From assembly GCF_021401345.1 (NCBI RefSeq), contig NZ_JACBGE010000004.1, positions 174,572-238,571 on the forward strand: a stretch of DNA of 64,000 nt. Reading direction: 5' to 3'. The DNA comes from Hydrogenophaga sp. NFH-34. Lineage in GTDB: Bacteria > Pseudomonadota > Gammaproteobacteria > Burkholderiales > Burkholderiaceae_C. The translations under genes were made by a program, and so were the position numbers. Below are positions 48,424 through 56,578 of the stretch, piece by piece (the first letter of the stretch is position 1; each line of letters starts with the position of its first letter). The notes beneath the pieces are model-generated. The model was not told the DNA's origin. It saw only the letters and a program-made list of their open reading frames with translations, and searched no databases.

Positions 48424-48431
48424 CTATCGGC
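48424..48431 (-). promoter_or_regulatory. Sigma-28 (FliA)-like -10 element of the chemoreceptor gene
   Basis: The minus strand reads GCCGATAG, one base from the flagellar sigma consensus GCCGATAA, about 31 bases before the start codon. The -35 region is poor (TTCA rather than TAAA). The same bases take part in an inverted repeat, GATAG-ACGG-CTATC. Confidence 0.45.
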
Positions 48432-48502
48432 CATTGCGCCCGACACTGAAGGCGGGAAAACCAGGGTGGCCCTCCGCTGACCGTCCCCGGCGGTAGCCGG
48501 GC

Positions 48503-49207
48503 TCAGGCGGCCAGTTGCTGCACCAGCCAGGCGTTGATGTCGCGGATCTGCTCCAGGCAGACCTCGTGCGCCATCGGGTAGGTGCGCCACGTCACGGCAC
48601 AGCCCAGGGCGGTCAGCGCGTCGCGGGCCGCCTCCCCACGCGGGAGCACCACGATGTCGTCGTCCGTGCCATGCGCCAGAAACACCGGCAGACCGCGGTG
48701 GGCTTCGCTGGCCTCGGCCGCGGTGGTGTCCGGCAGCGGCAGGTAGCCCGAGAGCGCCACCAGGCCGGCCAGGCGCTCGGGTGCGCGCAGGCCCGTGAGC
48801 AGGCTCATGGCACAGCCCTGCGAAAAGCCCATCAGCACCACCCGGTGGGCCGGCACGCCCCGCGCCACTTCGCGGTGAATGAGTTGCTGCACGATGGCCT
48901 GCGACCCGCGCAGGCCGGCCTCGTCCTCCGGACGGGGCTGGGCCGGATCGGCCGGGGGCGGGTAGAGGTCGTACCAGGCGCGCATGCGGTAGCCGCCGTT
49001 GATGGTCACCGGCCGCTCCGGCGCGCTGGGCAGCACGAAGCGCACCGGCCCGACGGCGGACAGGTCCATGGCCTGGGCCACGGGCACGAAGTCGCGGCCA
49101 TCGGCCCCCAGGCCGTGCAGCACGATCACACTGGCCACCGGCGCAGCGGCCGCGTCGGGGCCCGTCAGGAATTCAAGCAGATCGAGGGAGAAGGTGTCCG
49201 GATGCAT
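48503..49207 (-). CDS. Alpha/beta hydrolase, phospholipase/carboxylesterase family
   Basis: 234-residue serine hydrolase of the acyl-protein-thioesterase/carboxylesterase group. VIVLHGLGADGRDF is the oxyanion-hole strand, GFSQGCAMSLLTG holds the nucleophile Ser, and Asp and His lie in FLAHGTDDDIV and PMAHEVC. ATG 49207 (MHPDTFSLD) is taken over one four codons earlier. It is just downstream of puuD in the same direction, so it may share its transcript. No purine role is evident. Confidence 0.88.
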   Translation of the reverse strand: MHPDTFSLDLLEFLTGPDAAAAPVASVIVLHGLGADGRDFVPVAQAMDLSAVGPVRFVLPSAPERPVTINGGYRMRAWYDLYPPPADPAQPRPEDEAGLRGSQAIVQQLIHREVARGVPAHRVVLMGFSQGCAMSLLTGLRAPERLAGLVALSGYLPLPDTTAAEASEAHRGLPVFLAHGTDDDIVVLPRGEAARDALTALGCAVTWRTYPMAHEVCLEQIRDINAWLVQQLAA

Positions 49208-49226
49208 GCCGCCGAGCATAGCGCCC

Positions 49227-50426
49227 TCATGGCACCACGGCGCCGCCCTGGAACCATTGCGCGAACAGCGCGCGTTCCTCGTCCGTCAGCCCCGTGGCGT
49301 TGTTCAACGGCATGAGTTTTTGCACCACGACCTGCTGGTAGATCATCTGGGCATGCTGCTTCACCGCATCGGCCGAGTCCAGGCGCACGCCCTTGCTCTG
49401 CAGCGCCTCGCCGTGGCACATGACACAGCGCTGCGCCACCACCGGCTGCAACTGGGCATAGGTCACCGCCGCCGGCGCCGCAGCGGCCGGGGCCACGGGC
49501 GCGGGCTTGAGCCAGACGATCAGACCCAGCAGCACGGCCACCCCCACCGCGGCGTATTTCCAGGGATGCGGGTTGCGGCCCAGCTTGTAGCCATGCCGCA
49601 TGACGAAGAACTGGCGGATGGCCGCGCCCGCGAACATGATGGCGATCAGGATCAGCCAGTTCTGCGGATGCGCGTAGGTGAAGCTGTAGTGGTTGCTGAG
49701 CATCGCGAACAGCACCGGCAGCGTGAAGTAGGTGTTGTGCACGCTGCGCTGCTTGCCGCGGATGCCATGGATCGGGTCCACCGGGCGGCCGGCCTTCATG
49801 TCGGCCACCATCGTGCGCTGGCCCGGGATGATCCAGAAGAACACGTTGGCGCTCATGGACGTGGCGAGCATCGCGCCCATCAACAGGAACGCTGCGCGGC
49901 CGGCGAACATGTGGGTGGCGGCAACGGCGGCCACACAGACCAGCACCAGCACCAGGGCACCCACCTTGGCATCGCCATTTTTGGTCTGCCCCAGCGTGCG
50001 GCAGATGGTGTCGTAAGCGAGCCAGAACACTACCAGGAAAGCCAGCGCCGCAGCGATGGCGCCGGCGGGCGACCACGCCATGATGCGCGGGTCGATCAGG
50101 TAGACGCTGGGACTCCAGAGGTAGGAGACGAGGAACAGCGCAAAGCCCGACAGCCAGGTCGAATAACTTTCCCAGTAGAACCAGTGCAGGTGTTCGGGCA
50201 GCTTCGGCGGCGCGGCCTTGAACTTGACCGGGTGGTAGAAGCCACCGCCATGCAGCGCCCAGAGTTCGCCGCTGACGCCGTCTTGCTTCAGCTGTTCGTC
50301 TTCGGGCGGCGTGAGGCTGCTGTCGAGAAAGACGAAGTAGAAGGAAGAACCGATCCAGGCGATGGCGACGATGACGTGCAGCCAGCGCAGCAGCAGATTG
50401 GCCCAGTCGAGCAGATAGGTTTCCAT
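49227..50426 (-). CDS. puuD: Urate hydroxylase PuuD (membrane, cytochrome c-linked)
   Basis: 399-residue integral-membrane urate oxidase that yields 5-hydroxyisourate. The first 310 residues contain eight to nine helices and the family N-terminus LLRWLHVIVAIAWIGSSFYF. The C-terminal cytochrome c domain has CVMCH (Cys334-His338) and an axial Met in QKLMPLNNATGL. This replaces soluble uricase, passing electrons to the respiratory chain. An AAGTGTATACACTT operator lies about 129 bases upstream, shared with the uraH/gntR promoter. Confidence 0.93.
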   Translation of the reverse strand: METYLLDWANLLLRWLHVIVAIAWIGSSFYFVFLDSSLTPPEDEQLKQDGVSGELWALHGGGFYHPVKFKAAPPKLPEHLHWFYWESYSTWLSGFALFLVSYLWSPSVYLIDPRIMAWSPAGAIAAALAFLVVFWLAYDTICRTLGQTKNGDAKVGALVLVLVCVAAVAATHMFAGRAAFLLMGAMLATSMSANVFFWIIPGQRTMVADMKAGRPVDPIHGIRGKQRSVHNTYFTLPVLFAMLSNHYSFTYAHPQNWLILIAIMFAGAAIRQFFVMRHGYKLGRNPHPWKYAAVGVAVLLGLIVWLKPAPVAPAAAAPAAVTYAQLQPVVAQRCVMCHGEALQSKGVRLDSADAVKQHAQMIYQQVVVQKLMPLNNATGLTDEERALFAQWFQGGAVVP

Positions 50427-50643
50427 GGCACCTCAACACAAGGACGGCCGTGCCGTCAGGGTTTGCGACTCACCACCGCGGGCGCTCTGAGTCGGCTGAG
50501 GGCCGCGCTCGGAGCTGATATCGACCAGCCCCGGCTCCGCTGCGACCGGTCGCGAAGTGTATACACTTTTTGAAGACAAGCACCACAGGGTTGACCCCGA
50601 TGGATGAGTGGCCATCAAGCACGTGCCGTGCCAGCCGAGGCAT
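50427..50643. other. 217-base intergenic region holding the puuD promoter
   Basis: No gene seen. It is bounded by the puuD start and the end of the GntR gene, both on the minus strand. It contains the TGTATACA operator at 50555-50568 and otherwise GC-rich sequence without clear hairpins or repeats. Confidence 0.6.
50555..50568 (-). promoter_or_regulatory. GntR-type operator upstream of puuD
   Basis: Perfect 14-base palindrome AAGTGTATACACTT. The 18 bases from 50555 on (ending TTTTG) are identical to those at 55859 between uraH and the second GntR gene, so one regulator probably binds both. Confidence 0.8.
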
Positions 50644-51396
50644 TCACATCATCAGGGCGTTGACCAGATCGAGCTGCCGGCTGGCGCGCACCTGGCCCAG
50701 ATCGAGACTGGCTTCCAGGCGCTGCAGGTGGTCCATCATGTTGGCCACCGCCAGCGACACGTTGCCGGATTCGCAGATCCGCAGGAACTGCTCGTGCTCG
50801 TCGGTGGAGCAGTGCGCGTCGTTGCTGCTCTGGTAGAGCATGGCGATCAGCGAGCTGCGCGCCACCAGTTCGGTGAGGATCTCGGTCAGGATGCGGTGCC
50901 CGGCGGCCTCGGCCAGCGCCACGTGGAAGTCGCCCAGCAGCTTTTCGCGCACGGCGCCGAGCGCCGGCCCCTTGAGCGCGGAGCGTTCCATGCGGATGTG
51001 CTGCCGCAATTGTTCGAAGTCGGCCGGCCGGGCCCGGGCCACGAAGCGGCGCACGATCTCGGCCTCGATGAGGCGGCGCGCCGAAAACACCTCGCGCGCC
51101 TCTTCCACGCCGGGCTGGCACACGTAGGTGCCTTTGTCGGGGATGGTTTCGACCAGCTTGTCCTTGGCCAGCATGAGCAGTGCCGCACGCACCTTGGTGC
51201 GGCTCACGCCATAGACCCGGCCCAGGGCTTCTTCGCGCAACCAGGTGCCGGGGGGAATGCGCTTTTCCACGATGGCGGCGGCCACGTCCTGCGCAATGCT
51301 CTCGACCGTGGGGCCGCGCTCGGTCGTGTCCAGCACATCCTCCGGCCCCACCTGGGGAGCCGGAGCACTCACCGGCGTGCTGCGTTTTCTGGGCAT
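50644..51396 (-). CDS. GntR/FCD-family regulator (first of two paralogues)
   Basis: 250 residues. The winged helix (about 30-98) reads IAQDVAAAIVEKRIPPGTWL and YGVSRTKVRAALLMLAKDKL; the all-helical FCD domain (about 105-235) has RRLIEAEIVRRFVA, LLGDFHVALAEAAGHRILTE and SSLIAMLYQSSNDAH, with His residues positioned for a metal. The second GntR protein of the window has the same domain signature (LLGDFHV, MYQSTNAA). It lies 15 bases downstream of the permease gene, in the same direction, so it probably ends that transcript. Confidence 0.9.
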   Translation of the reverse strand: MPRKRSTPVSAPAPQVGPEDVLDTTERGPTVESIAQDVAAAIVEKRIPPGTWLREEALGRVYGVSRTKVRAALLMLAKDKLVETIPDKGTYVCQPGVEEAREVFSARRLIEAEIVRRFVARARPADFEQLRQHIRMERSALKGPALGAVREKLLGDFHVALAEAAGHRILTEILTELVARSSLIAMLYQSSNDAHCSTDEHEQFLRICESGNVSLAVANMMDHLQRLEASLDLGQVRASRQLDLVNALMM

Positions 51397-51411
51397 GCCG
51401 GGATTCTAGGC

Positions 51412-52779
51412 TCAGGCCCTCCGGCCGGCGCCCACTGGCGGCACCACCGTCTCATGGCCGTCGAGGAAGCGCCGGCACGGGGCCCAGTGGTTCATCAGCA
51501 GGTAATACACCACGCCCGCCGGCAGCAGGCTGGCGTACCAGCTGATCGCCGGGAAGGACAGCGCCACCGCAGCGCCGGCCAGCGTGGCCAGCACGCCGGC
51601 CCAGTTGACGCCGCGGTACGGGCCGTTTTCGTCGTAGAGCTTCACCAGGTCGAGGCGACGGCCCCGCAGCACGTAATAGTCCACCACCAGCACCGCGAAG
51701 ATCGGGCCGAGGAAGGCGGAATAGGTCTGCACGAACATCTGCAGGCCCGAGGCCGATTCGTCTTTCACCAGCACCCACGGAAAGGTGCAGAAAGCCAGCA
51801 GGCCCACCACCACCGCCGACTTGCGGAACGAAAGGCGGAACAGGTCCATCAGCACGTAGGCCGGTGGCACGACGTTGTTCAGCACATTGGTCGTGACCTG
51901 CGCAAAGGCGATGAACAGCAGCGTGGTGACCAGCAGCGGCGTGTTGTCGACCGCGCTGGAGAACACCTTGATCGGGTCGGCCGTGCCGGTGGCACCCGAA
52001 ACCATCAGGCCGATCAGGCCCATGAACAGGGTGGCCGGCAGGATGCTCATCGAATAGATGGTGGTCAGCGGACCGGGCCGCACGTTCTTGTGCAGCTCGC
52101 GCGAGTAATCGCTCACATTGAGCATCATGGTGCTGTAGATGCCCAGGAACAGCATGGTGGCACCCCAGAACGGCAGGCCCCAGGTGCCTTCGATGTTGGT
52201 GATGCGCTCGTTGATGGCGCCGCCGAACTTGGTGATCACCGCGTAGAACATGTAGACCAGCGAGCCGATGATGAACACACTGCCCACGTTCTCCAGCCAC
52301 TTGATGCCCTTGAAGCCGTAGACCGACAGCGCGATCTGCAACAGCTGGAAGATCACGAACCAGGCCACCAGGTTGTCCCAGCCGAGCAGCGTCGCCGACA
52401 CCGCGTTCAGCGCGCCGGCGCCGATCCAGCTCTGGAAGCCGAACCACACCACGGCCGGCACCGCACGCACCAGACCGGGCAGCCGGGTGCCCGAAAAGCC
52501 GAATGCCGTGCGCGCCTGCACCATGAAAGGGATGCCGTACTTGTGACCGGCGGCGCCGTTGATGGCCAGGGCCACACCTATGACGAAGCAGCCGATGGCG
52601 ATCGCCACCACGGCCTGCAGCATGTTGAGCTGGCCGACCAGGCTGGAGCCCATGGCAAAGGTGCCGATGGACACGCAGCCGCCCAGCCAGGCCAGCAGGT
52701 AGGACCAGCGGTCCATGATCCGGGTTTCCTGGGGTGCCAGCGACTCTTCGCCGGCCGCCTTCTCTTGCGCTTCACTCAT
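51412..52779 (-). CDS. NCS1-family permease (allantoin, hydantoin or nucleobase)
   Basis: 455-residue inner-membrane transporter with 12 predicted helices. NCS1 features are GSSLVGQLNMLQAVVAIAIG, GIPFMVQARTAFGFSG, VPAVVWFGFQSWIGAGALN and LLFIAFAQVTTNVLNNVVPP. The family imports purines, pyrimidines, hydantoins or allantoin with H+ or Na+. Between the allantoin racemase and the GntR gene, allantoin or urate is the best guess. It lies 40 bases downstream of the racemase gene. Confidence 0.87.
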   Translation of the reverse strand: MSEAQEKAAGEESLAPQETRIMDRWSYLLAWLGGCVSIGTFAMGSSLVGQLNMLQAVVAIAIGCFVIGVALAINGAAGHKYGIPFMVQARTAFGFSGTRLPGLVRAVPAVVWFGFQSWIGAGALNAVSATLLGWDNLVAWFVIFQLLQIALSVYGFKGIKWLENVGSVFIIGSLVYMFYAVITKFGGAINERITNIEGTWGLPFWGATMLFLGIYSTMMLNVSDYSRELHKNVRPGPLTTIYSMSILPATLFMGLIGLMVSGATGTADPIKVFSSAVDNTPLLVTTLLFIAFAQVTTNVLNNVVPPAYVLMDLFRLSFRKSAVVVGLLAFCTFPWVLVKDESASGLQMFVQTYSAFLGPIFAVLVVDYYVLRGRRLDLVKLYDENGPYRGVNWAGVLATLAGAAVALSFPAISWYASLLPAGVVYYLLMNHWAPCRRFLDGHETVVPPVGAGRRA

Positions 52780-52819
52780 GGTGTGTCTCCTCGTTGGTAG
52801 GGAAGCAGGAATGCGCCGC

Positions 52820-53551
52820 TCAGGCGCTGAAGTGACTGAAACGGCCCGCGAAGGCCTTGGGGCGGGGGAAATCCAGGTCGCCGTGTTTGCTGGTGTGCAG
52901 GCCCAGGTGCACCAGGGATTCGGCCAGCTTGACCGCCGCGGTCACGCCTTCGACCACCGGCAGGCCCACGGCCCGTGAGATCTCTTCAGTGAGGTCGGCC
53001 ATGCCGCCGCACCCCAGGACGATGGCGCCCACGCCGTCTTCGGCTTTGGCGCGCAGGCTCTCCTCGATGATCTTGCGCAGCGCGGCGTCGGGGTCGTGCT
53101 CCAGGTCCAGCACCGGAATCTCGGCCGCGCGGACGCGGCGGCACTGGTGCTCGAAACCGTACTGCGCCAGCAGGTGCTCGGCAATCACGCAGGTGCGTCC
53201 CAGCGTGGTGACGACGGAAAACCGGGTGGCGATCAGGGCCGCCATGTGGAAGGCCGCTTCGGCGATGCCGATCACGGGCGCCCGCGTCAGCTCGCGGGCA
53301 GACCACAGGCCCGGGTCGCCGAAACAGGCGATCACGTAGGCGTCCGTGCCCTCGCGCTCGCCGGCCAGCACCTCCTCGGCCACGCCCACAGCGGCCACGG
53401 CCTCGTCGAAATGGCTCTCGATCGACACCGGCCCGCTGGCCGGCTGGCTGGCCACGATCTCGGTGCCCGGCCCCGCCACGCGCCGCGCCGCCTGGGCGAT
53501 GGTGTCCGTCATCGCCTGCGTCGTGTTCGGGTTGATCACGCGAAGCTTCAT
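52820..53551 (-). CDS. hpxA: Allantoin racemase (Asp/Glu/hydantoin racemase family)
   Basis: 243-residue two-cysteine racemase: Cys76 in VIACFGDPG and Cys181 in IVLGCGGM are the acid/base pair. KLRVINPNTTQAMTD is the family N-terminus. UraD makes (S)-allantoin while some downstream steps prefer either isomer, so a racemase widens use. A hydantoin racemase role cannot be excluded. It is first in a likely racemase-permease-GntR operon and has a TTTGTATACAAA palindrome about 38 bases upstream. Confidence 0.85.
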   Translation of the reverse strand: MKLRVINPNTTQAMTDTIAQAARRVAGPGTEIVASQPASGPVSIESHFDEAVAAVGVAEEVLAGEREGTDAYVIACFGDPGLWSARELTRAPVIGIAEAAFHMAALIATRFSVVTTLGRTCVIAEHLLAQYGFEHQCRRVRAAEIPVLDLEHDPDAALRKIIEESLRAKAEDGVGAIVLGCGGMADLTEEISRAVGLPVVEGVTAAVKLAESLVHLGLHTSKHGDLDFPRPKAFAGRFSHFSA

Positions 53552-53588
53552 GGGTCTCCTTTTTTGGATTCAAATTTAGAACACATAG

Positions 53589-53600
53589 TTTGTATACAAA
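53589..53600 (-). promoter_or_regulatory. GntR-type operator upstream of the allantoin racemase
   Basis: Perfect 12-base palindrome TTTGTATACAAA. It shares the TGTATACA core with the puuD and uraH sites but has different flanks (TT/AA instead of AG/CT), which may mark the site for the other GntR paralogue. Confidence 0.7.
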
Positions 53601-53693
53601 AATTGAATGCGACAAGACACCCCGCGCACAAAATGGCTGGGGTTTACCCGCAAACAGCGGGAACGGGGGATGACCGCGGGTGCGGTCGGCGGG

Positions 53694-54503
53694 TCAGGCG
53701 CGGTGTTGCAGCAGCAACTGGGCGACCACGGCCGCCGCGATCACTGCGGGCGCCTTGCCGGTGATGCCCGGCAACCCGATGGGGCAGGTGACGCGGTCCA
53801 GCTCGGCGTCGCCAAAGCCGCGGTCGCGCAGGCGGTTGCGAAAGCTCGCCCACTTCGTGCGGCTGCCGATCAGGCCCACGAACGGCAGATCGCCGCGCTC
53901 GCGCTGGCGCCGCAAGCAGGCCGCCACGACGTCGAGGTCTTCGGCGTGCGAGAAGCTCATGATGAGCACGAACGACCCCGGCACCACGTCGCGCAGCGCG
54001 TCCTGCACCGGATCGGCGTACTCCGTGACCACGGTGTCGGGCACATCGGCGGGAAACACCTCGTCGCGGCTGTCGATCCAGGTCACCGCGAACGGCAGCG
54101 GGGCCAGCGCCTGCACGATGGCGCGCCCGACATGGCCACCGCCGAACAGCGCCACCGGCTGCCAGGTCTGCCGCAACCGCTGCGCCAGGCGCTCGACGTC
54201 GGCCGCCACCACCGGTTCAAAGCGCAAGGCCAGCCGCCCTCCGCAGCATTGGCCGAGACTGGGCCCGAGCGTGATGTGCTGCTCGACCGGTTCGGCCGCC
54301 GCCTGCCCCAGCAGACCACGCGCCCGGGCCAGGGCCTCCCATTCCAGCCGGCCGCCGCCGATGGTGCCCACCTCGCCCTGGGCGAACACCGCCATCCAGG
54401 TCCCCGGCTCCCGCGGCACCGAGCCCCGTGCATCGCTGATGGACACCAGGACGGCCGGCTCGTCGGCCAGGCGCTTCAGGAAAAGGCTCAGGAGAAAAGG
54501 CAT
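53694..54503 (-). CDS. xdhC: Xanthine dehydrogenase accessory protein XdhC
   Basis: 269-residue chaperone that binds molybdenum cofactor and aids its sulfuration and insertion into xanthine dehydrogenase. The N-terminal part has SISDARGSVPREPGTWM and GTIGGGRLEWEAL; QCCGGRLALRFEP holds the conserved Cys pair; the C-terminal Rossmann-like part has ALFGGGHVGRAIVQ and GLIGSRTKWASFR. The xdhA and xdhB genes it serves are not in the window, though urate-making enzymes are expected with this pathway. Confidence 0.92.
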   Translation of the reverse strand: MPFLLSLFLKRLADEPAVLVSISDARGSVPREPGTWMAVFAQGEVGTIGGGRLEWEALARARGLLGQAAAEPVEQHITLGPSLGQCCGGRLALRFEPVVAADVERLAQRLRQTWQPVALFGGGHVGRAIVQALAPLPFAVTWIDSRDEVFPADVPDTVVTEYADPVQDALRDVVPGSFVLIMSFSHAEDLDVVAACLRRQRERGDLPFVGLIGSRTKWASFRNRLRDRGFGDAELDRVTCPIGLPGITGKAPAVIAAAVVAQLLLQHRA

Positions 54504-54596
54504 GTGTGGCGCAGGTGCCGACGCAACTGTGTGAAATGGTAATTTCCGGGCTTCCGGTCAAGTATGGCGCGCGCCGCTTCATCCGGTTTTCAGCAG

Positions 54597-54610
54597 AAGT
54601 GCATACACTG
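54597..54610. promoter_or_regulatory. Imperfect GntR-type operator between xdhC and the lipoprotein gene
   Basis: AAGTGCATACACTG differs from the puuD/uraH operator at two positions. It is 94 bases upstream of xdhC and 67 bases upstream of the divergent lipoprotein gene, with another half-like TGTATA at about 54622. xdhC is the likely target given the pathway. Confidence 0.45.
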
Positions 54611-54676
54611 CATGGTGATCGGTGTATAGCAGCCGGTTTCCGGCCCCAGGGCCGGCCCTGACGCCAGAGGTTCCGC

Positions 54677-55249
54677 ATGAGAGACAAACACATCATCCCA
54701 GGCTCGCACCAACCGGGTGCAACGGCTTCGTCCGACAGCCGCCAGCCCCGCTTTTTCGGCTGGGCCTGGCTCGGCACCGGCACGGCCGCCTTGCTGGCCG
54801 CCTGCGCCGCACCGGTGCCCGCGCCCGTTGCGAGCACGCCGGTACCGCCACCGGCACCGGCTCCGGTCGCCCCGGCCGTGCAGCCCGAACCGCCCCCGGC
54901 CATCGTCTCCGAGGCCGCCACCCCGCGCGCCTACCGGCGCGATGGCGCACGCCACCTCTATTCGCTCAACGCCCACCGCATCTACAAGGGCAAAATGCCA
55001 CCGCTGCTGCAAGGCGTGGGCACCATGCAGCTCGAACTCGACCACCGCGGCCGCATCGTGGCCCTGAACTGGATGCGGCCGCCCAGCCACCCCGGCGCCC
55101 GGGCCGAAATCGAGCGCACCGTGCGGGCCGCCGCGCCCTTCCCCGCCCCCATCCGCATGGGCCGGGTCACCTACACCGAAACCTGGCTCTGGGACAAGAG
55201 CGGGCAGTTCCAGCTCGACACCCTGACCGAAGGTCAGCGGAGCCGCTAA
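54677..55249 (+). CDS. Proline-rich lipoprotein with TonB C-terminal-like domain
   Basis: 190 residues. A hydrophobic stretch ends in the lipobox ALLAACAAP (Cys43), preceded by a rather long, polar N-region. Residues about 45-75 are almost all Pro, Ala and Val (periplasm-spanning linker), and about 95-185 resemble a TonB C-terminal/energy-transducer fold (MQLELDHRGRIVALNWMRPP). No ExbB/ExbD is adjacent. Function unknown; membrane anchoring in the outer or inner leaflet is inferred from the lipobox. It is divergent from xdhC. Confidence 0.7.
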   Translation: MRDKHIIPGSHQPGATASSDSRQPRFFGWAWLGTGTAALLAACAAPVPAPVASTPVPPPAPAPVAPAVQPEPPPAIVSEAATPRAYRRDGARHLYSLNAHRIYKGKMPPLLQGVGTMQLELDHRGRIVALNWMRPPSHPGARAEIERTVRAAAPFPAPIRMGRVTYTETWLWDKSGQFQLDTLTEGQRSR

Positions 55250-55465
55250 CCCCCGCGCCGCCCACGGCGGCGGCGGCGCCCCAGGGGGCGATGCGAGTGG
55301 CCCGGCACCATCGGGTCCCCCGCCCCCCATGCAGGTATGGCACGCCGGATCTCTTGCCGGCGCACGTGCCCCGTCCCAAGGCCTCATAGAACGGGTTTCG
55401 CCCGGCCGCCGAGAGGCCGTCTCCCACGCAGCAAGCGGGAAGCGTCGTCGGGTTCGCAGGGCCAG
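55250..55465. other. 216-base region without a recognisable gene
   Basis: Lies between the lipoprotein stop and the uraH stop (convergent). It holds GC-rich palindromic fragments (GCCCACGGC, CCGGATCTCTTGCCGG) but no T-run terminator and no reading frame I would call a gene. It may contain remnants of small palindromic repeats. Confidence 0.5.
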
Positions 55466-55819
55466 TCAACTGCCTCGGTACGTGCTGTAGCTCCAGGGGC
55501 TCACCAGCAGCGGCACGTGGTAGTGCTGGTCGGTATGGGCCACCCCGAAATCCAGGGCCACGCGGTGGAGGAAATTCGGCTCGGGCAGGACCACACCTTT
55601 CGCAGCGAAATAGCCCTTCACGTCGAACACCAGCCGGTAGGTTCCCACCTTCAGGCTGGCGTTGTCGTACAGCGGGCCGTCCGGATTGCGGCCATCGCTG
55701 TTGAGCTCGAAGCGCTTGACCAGTGTGGCCCGATCACCCTCGGTGGTGTAGAGCTCGACGGCCATGCCGGCTGCGGGGCAGCCGTGCATGGTGTCCAGAA
55801 CGTGGGTACTCAGGCCCAT
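55466..55819 (-). CDS. uraH: 5-Hydroxyisourate hydrolase
   Basis: 117-residue transthyretin-like enzyme that opens 5-hydroxyisourate to OHCU, the step between PuuD and UraD. Catalytic His in LSTHVLDTMHGCPA, Arg in the middle strand, HYHVPLLVSPWSYSTY and the C-terminal tetrapeptide YRGS are diagnostic and separate it from true transthyretin. Length typical. It is divergent from the second GntR gene, with a shared operator between them. Confidence 0.96.
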   Translation of the reverse strand: MGLSTHVLDTMHGCPAAGMAVELYTTEGDRATLVKRFELNSDGRNPDGPLYDNASLKVGTYRLVFDVKGYFAAKGVVLPEPNFLHRVALDFGVAHTDQHYHVPLLVSPWSYSTYRGS

Positions 55820-55856
55820 GGCGATTCCTTTTCGGGAGGGTTGGTTTCAGTCGACC

Positions 55857-55874
55857 AAAAGTGTATACACTTTT
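55857..55874. promoter_or_regulatory. GntR-type operator between uraH and the second GntR gene
   Basis: Perfect 18-base palindrome AAAAGTGTATACACTTTT centred on TGTATACA. It lies 38 bases upstream of uraH and 28 bases upstream of the GntR start, so one bound dimer could control both. Matches the puuD operator over 18 contiguous bases (55859-55876). Confidence 0.85.
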
Positions 55875-55901
55875 TGTTTTTCTGGATATCATGACCGCAC
55901 C

Positions 55902-56570
55902 ATGGAACACTCCAGCACGCATCACATCGTGGCGTCACTCACCCGCGCGATCGTGGAACACCGTCTGCACCCGGGCACCAAACTGGCCGAGCAGAAGCTG
56001 GCCGACCACTTCGGCGTTTCGCGCACCCTGGTCAGGCAAGCTTTGTTCCAGCTTTCCCAGAACCGGCTGATCCGCCTGGAGCCGGCGCGCGGCGCCTTCG
56101 TGGCGTCTCCTTCGGTGGACGAAGCCAAGCAGGTGTTTGCCGTGCGCCGCATGCTGGAAATCGAGATGACCCGCGCTTTTGTGCAGCAGGTCACCCCCAG
56201 CAAGATCAAGGCCCTGCGCGAACACGTGGCGCAGGAGCGGCAGGCAGTGGACAACCAGGACGTGCCGGGCCGCACCGAACTCCTGGGCGATTTCCACGTG
56301 CGCATGGCCGAACTCATGGGCAACCAGGTGCTGGCCGAACTGCTGCGCGAGCTGATCTCGCGCTGTGCGCTGATCACGCTGATGTACCAGAGCACCAACG
56401 CCGCCGAACATTCCAACGAGGAACACGCCGAAATCGTCAAGGCCCTGGCGGCCAAGGACGCCGACCTGGCCGTGCGCCTGATGAACGACCACCTGCAGCA
56501 CGTGGAGGAAGGCCTGACCTTCGACCGCAAGCTGCCCACCAACGACCTGTCCCTGGCCCTTTCTTCCTGA
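55902..56570 (+). CDS. GntR/FCD-family regulator of urate/allantoin genes (second paralogue)
   Basis: 222 residues: winged helix about 5-75 (LTRAIVEHRLHPGTKLAEQK, FGVSRTLVRQALFQLSQNRL) and FCD domain about 80-210 (RRMLEIEMTRAFVQ, LLGDFHVRMAELMGNQVLAE, MYQSTNAAEHSNEEH). ATG 55902 gives a compact N-terminus; longer starts would run through the operator. It begins the operon gntR-puuE-uraD/allC-M20 and lies beside its own operator. The effector is probably urate, allantoin or a breakdown product. Confidence 0.9.
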   Translation: MEHSSTHHIVASLTRAIVEHRLHPGTKLAEQKLADHFGVSRTLVRQALFQLSQNRLIRLEPARGAFVASPSVDEAKQVFAVRRMLEIEMTRAFVQQVTPSKIKALREHVAQERQAVDNQDVPGRTELLGDFHVRMAELMGNQVLAELLRELISRCALITLMYQSTNAAEHSNEEHAEIVKALAAKDADLAVRLMNDHLQHVEEGLTFDRKLPTNDLSLALSS

Positions 56571-56578
56571 GCACCCGC

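Noticed and set aside
50427..50643. Short gene in the puuD upstream gap
   Set aside because: No frame has a start with a ribosome site or a family pattern; the gap is explained by promoter and operator.
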